Origin: Dyella tabacisoli
Lineage (GTDB): Bacteria; Pseudomonadota; Gammaproteobacteria; Xanthomonadales; Rhodanobacteraceae
Direction of reading: 5' to 3'
DNA length: 64,000 nucleotides
Assembly: GCF_003350925.1 (NCBI RefSeq)
Contig: NZ_KZ857180.1
Location: 159,690 to 223,689, forward strand
Under the pieces are notes generated by a model. It was not told the DNA's origin. It did no database searches and worked only from the letters and a program-made list of their open reading frames with translations. Shown here one piece after another: positions 62,344 to 64,000 of this stretch. Every line of letters begins with the position of its first letter. The first letter of the stretch is position 1. The position numbers and the translations under genes are program-made.

Positions 62344-64000
62344 CTATTTACTGGCAAACAACAGCTCGACACTGGGGGCGTCGGGCTTGATCCTGCCTGA
62401 AATTTCACGTGCCAATTTTTTAATATGCGGCGGCTTCACGATCGAAAAATGACTGCCGCCAATACTCGTCACTTCAAGGCGCTCCCCTAGCAAAGCAGCC
62501 CAACCCAGCGACAGGTCTTCGTCCGCATTACGGTCCGCGGCGAAAAAAGTCACCGCTATCGCTGCGGGAGGTGCCCGGTATGCTTCGGCCGCTTTGGCGC
62601 CGGCCTGATAGAGCGCCAATATTCGTTTCACTAACGCCGTATCGAGTTGTGCCGGCAGCAGCGCTTCGCGTTGGCACACGGCAATCATGGCGTCACTGTC
62701 TTTGCTGTCCGCCAGCGTCATCAACTCGCCATAGGCAGGATGCTGCCGAGCATCGGCTACATCCGGGTTCTGATCGACGATCCAATGCAACAGCGCCCTG
62801 CATTCGTCGAATTCGACGGCATGGTCCGCGTGCCATTGCGCCTGTAAGAAGTGGCTGCTACCGGTATCGATCATCCCGACGAAGTCGACTGCCTCGCCTG
62901 CCGCAAGCAATTGATAGGCGATTTCATACGCGATCATGCCGCCCAGCGACCAGCCTGCGATCAGGTACGGGCCGGATGCTTGAACCTGCCGCATCGCATC
63001 CAGATAGGCGCCCGCCATCTCGGCGATGCTGGTATGCGGCGCCTGGCCAACCGCGAAGCCACTGGCCGCCAATGCATAAACCGGCTGATCGGCATCCAGG
63101 TGTCGGGCCAGGTCAAACGCATACTGAACTTCTCCACCGATAGGGTGAATCAGAAACAGCGGCGTCAAATCGCCGTCGGTTTGAATGGGCACAAGATTCG
63201 GATGCCGGGGCGCCGTCTTGTTTGAATCGACGAAGGCAGCCAATGCCCCCAACGTTGGGTGGGAAAACAAGTCGCGCAGTTCAATATCCATGGCGCCGCG
63301 CTTGCGTAACTGCGAGACCATTTGTACTGCCAACAAGGAGTGGCCGCCCAGCGCAAAGAATTCGTCTTGTACGCCGACTTTTTCGATGTGCAGCAAATCG
63401 GCCCAGATTTCCGCGATGACCTGTTCGGTCGGCGTCCGCGGCGCCACATACTCCGCTTCGCTCTGCACCATGTCCGGCGCCGGCAGCGCCTTGCGGTCGA
63501 CCTTGCCGTTGGTGGTCAAGGGCATGGCATCCAACCCGACGAAATACTCGGGCACCATGTAGTCCGGCAGCGCCTGCAGCAACGTGCTGCGCATGGTCCC
63601 GGCTTCGGGCAATACTTGTCCGTCATGCGCCACCAGATAAGCCACCAGCCGCTGGCTGCCGGCGCTGTCCTCCCGCGCCAGTACCACCGCGTCACGCACC
63701 GCTTCGAGTGCCGCCAGCGTCGCTTCGATTTCACCCAGCTCGATACGCAGGCCGCGAATCTTCACCTGGTGGTCGCTGCGGCCCAGGTATTCGATCGTGC
63801 CGTCCGGCAGATACCGCGCCAGATCGCCCGACAGATACATCCGCGCACCCGGCGTCGCACTGAACGGATTGGGGATAAAGGTCCGCGCCGTCAGCTCGGG
63901 CCGGTTGATATAGCCGCGCGCCAGGCCGATGCCGGCGATATACAGGTGCCCGACCACTCCGACGGGCACCGGGTTGAGCGACGCATCCAGAATATGGATC
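62344..64000 (-). CDS. Nonribosomal peptide synthetase, C-terminal part (A-T-TE); N-terminus outside the window
   Basis: About 551 residues are visible, and the frame runs off the right edge. Order in protein direction: the C-terminal part of an adenylation domain (core A7/A8 SGDLARYLPDGTIEYLGRSD and IKIRG-like VKIRGLRIELGEIEA, A10 NGKVDRKAL), a thiolation domain (GHSLLAVQMVSQLRKRGAM, phosphopantetheine Ser in LGGHSL), then a C-terminal thioesterase (GWSLGGMIAYEIAYQL with the nucleophile Ser, catalytic Asp likely in GMIDTGSSHFL and His in GGSHFSIVKPPHI). The thioesterase means this is the last module, releasing the product. The specificity-code region (A3-A6) lies beyond the edge, so the amino acid is unknown. 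It heads an operon with P450, MATE, TEII and PPTase genes. Confidence 0.95.
   Translation of the reverse strand, partial: IHILDASLNPVPVGVVGHLYIAGIGLARGYINRPELTARTFIPNPFSATPGARMYLSGDLARYLPDGTIEYLGRSDHQVKIRGLRIELGEIEATLAALEAVRDAVVLAREDSAGSQRLVAYLVAHDGQVLPEAGTMRSTLLQALPDYMVPEYFVGLDAMPLTTNGKVDRKALPAPDMVQSEAEYVAPRTPTEQVIAEIWADLLHIEKVGVQDEFFALGGHSLLAVQMVSQLRKRGAMDIELRDLFSHPTLGALAAFVDSNKTAPRHPNLVPIQTDGDLTPLFLIHPIGGEVQYAFDLARHLDADQPVYALAASGFAVGQAPHTSIAEMAGAYLDAMRQVQASGPYLIAGWSLGGMIAYEIAYQLLAAGEAVDFVGMIDTGSSHFLQAQWHADHAVEFDECRALLHWIVDQNPDVADARQHPAYGELMTLADSKDSDAMIAVCQREALLPAQLDTALVKRILALYQAGAKAAEAYRAPPAAIAVTFFAADRNADEDLSLGWAALLGERLEVTSIGGSHFSIVKPPHIKKLAREISGRIKPDAPSVELLFASK

Overview
This window comes from a high-GC gammaproteobacterium, most probably of the order Lysobacterales/Xanthomonadales and more likely a Rhodanobacteraceae-type genus (Dyella, Frateuria, Rhodanobacter, Luteibacter) than Xanthomonas itself. 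The reasons are a GTP-type PEP carboxykinase, a MetJ-like repressor, a STAS-MlaE/MlaF/MlaD/lipoprotein transport operon, and above all a surface-polysaccharide island lying between etfBA and metB. That is the conserved housekeeping frame known for the hypervariable LPS locus of Xanthomonas. The genus call is inference. No rRNA, tRNA, CRISPR array, transposase or phage gene was found.

Left part (1-30.2 kb) is mostly core genome: truncated pckG; an ECF sigma factor with a membrane regulator and a secreted DUF4097 protein; a GAF-GAF-GGDEF-EAL c-di-GMP protein; hslO; mtgA; a polyprenyl-phosphate sugar transferase; a CBS protein; an MFS/nucleotide-carrier-like protein; a secreted serine hydrolase; a TonB-domain protein; a MetJ-like protein with a histone-H1-like tail; gcvH and gcvT; the Mla/Mce-type operon; alkB and an amidase; ETF-ubiquinone oxidoreductase; a two-domain glycosyltransferase; and etfB-etfA.

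The island (30.3-51.2 kb) has two converging arms. The rightward arm (30.36-38.74 kb) encodes a HAD-UbiA fusion, a DprE1-like and a DprE2-like enzyme, an epimerase, an FAD oxidoreductase, a large membrane protein and a GtrA-type protein. The first three fit synthesis of a polyprenyl-phosphate pentose (D-ribose to D-arabinose), with the membrane proteins as candidate flippase and transferase. The leftward arm (51.2-41.2 kb) encodes Wzm and Wzt (ABC-type O-antigen export), four methyltransferases (one with a coiled-coil tail), a 1115-residue three-domain glycosyltransferase and an epimerase. A separate membrane glycosyltransferase and a decayed carbohydrate-binding-like fragment lie where the arms meet, in lower-GC DNA.

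Right of metB, rmlBACD and the bifunctional manC gene form a compact operon supplying dTDP-L-rhamnose and GDP-mannose. It ends at a strong, probably bidirectional terminator. The last 6.3 kb is the end of a leftward nonribosomal-peptide operon: the terminal part of an NRPS (A-T-TE), a cytochrome P450, a MATE exporter, a type II thioesterase and an Sfp-type phosphopantetheinyl transferase. The NRPS runs off the right edge, so the product cannot be predicted here.
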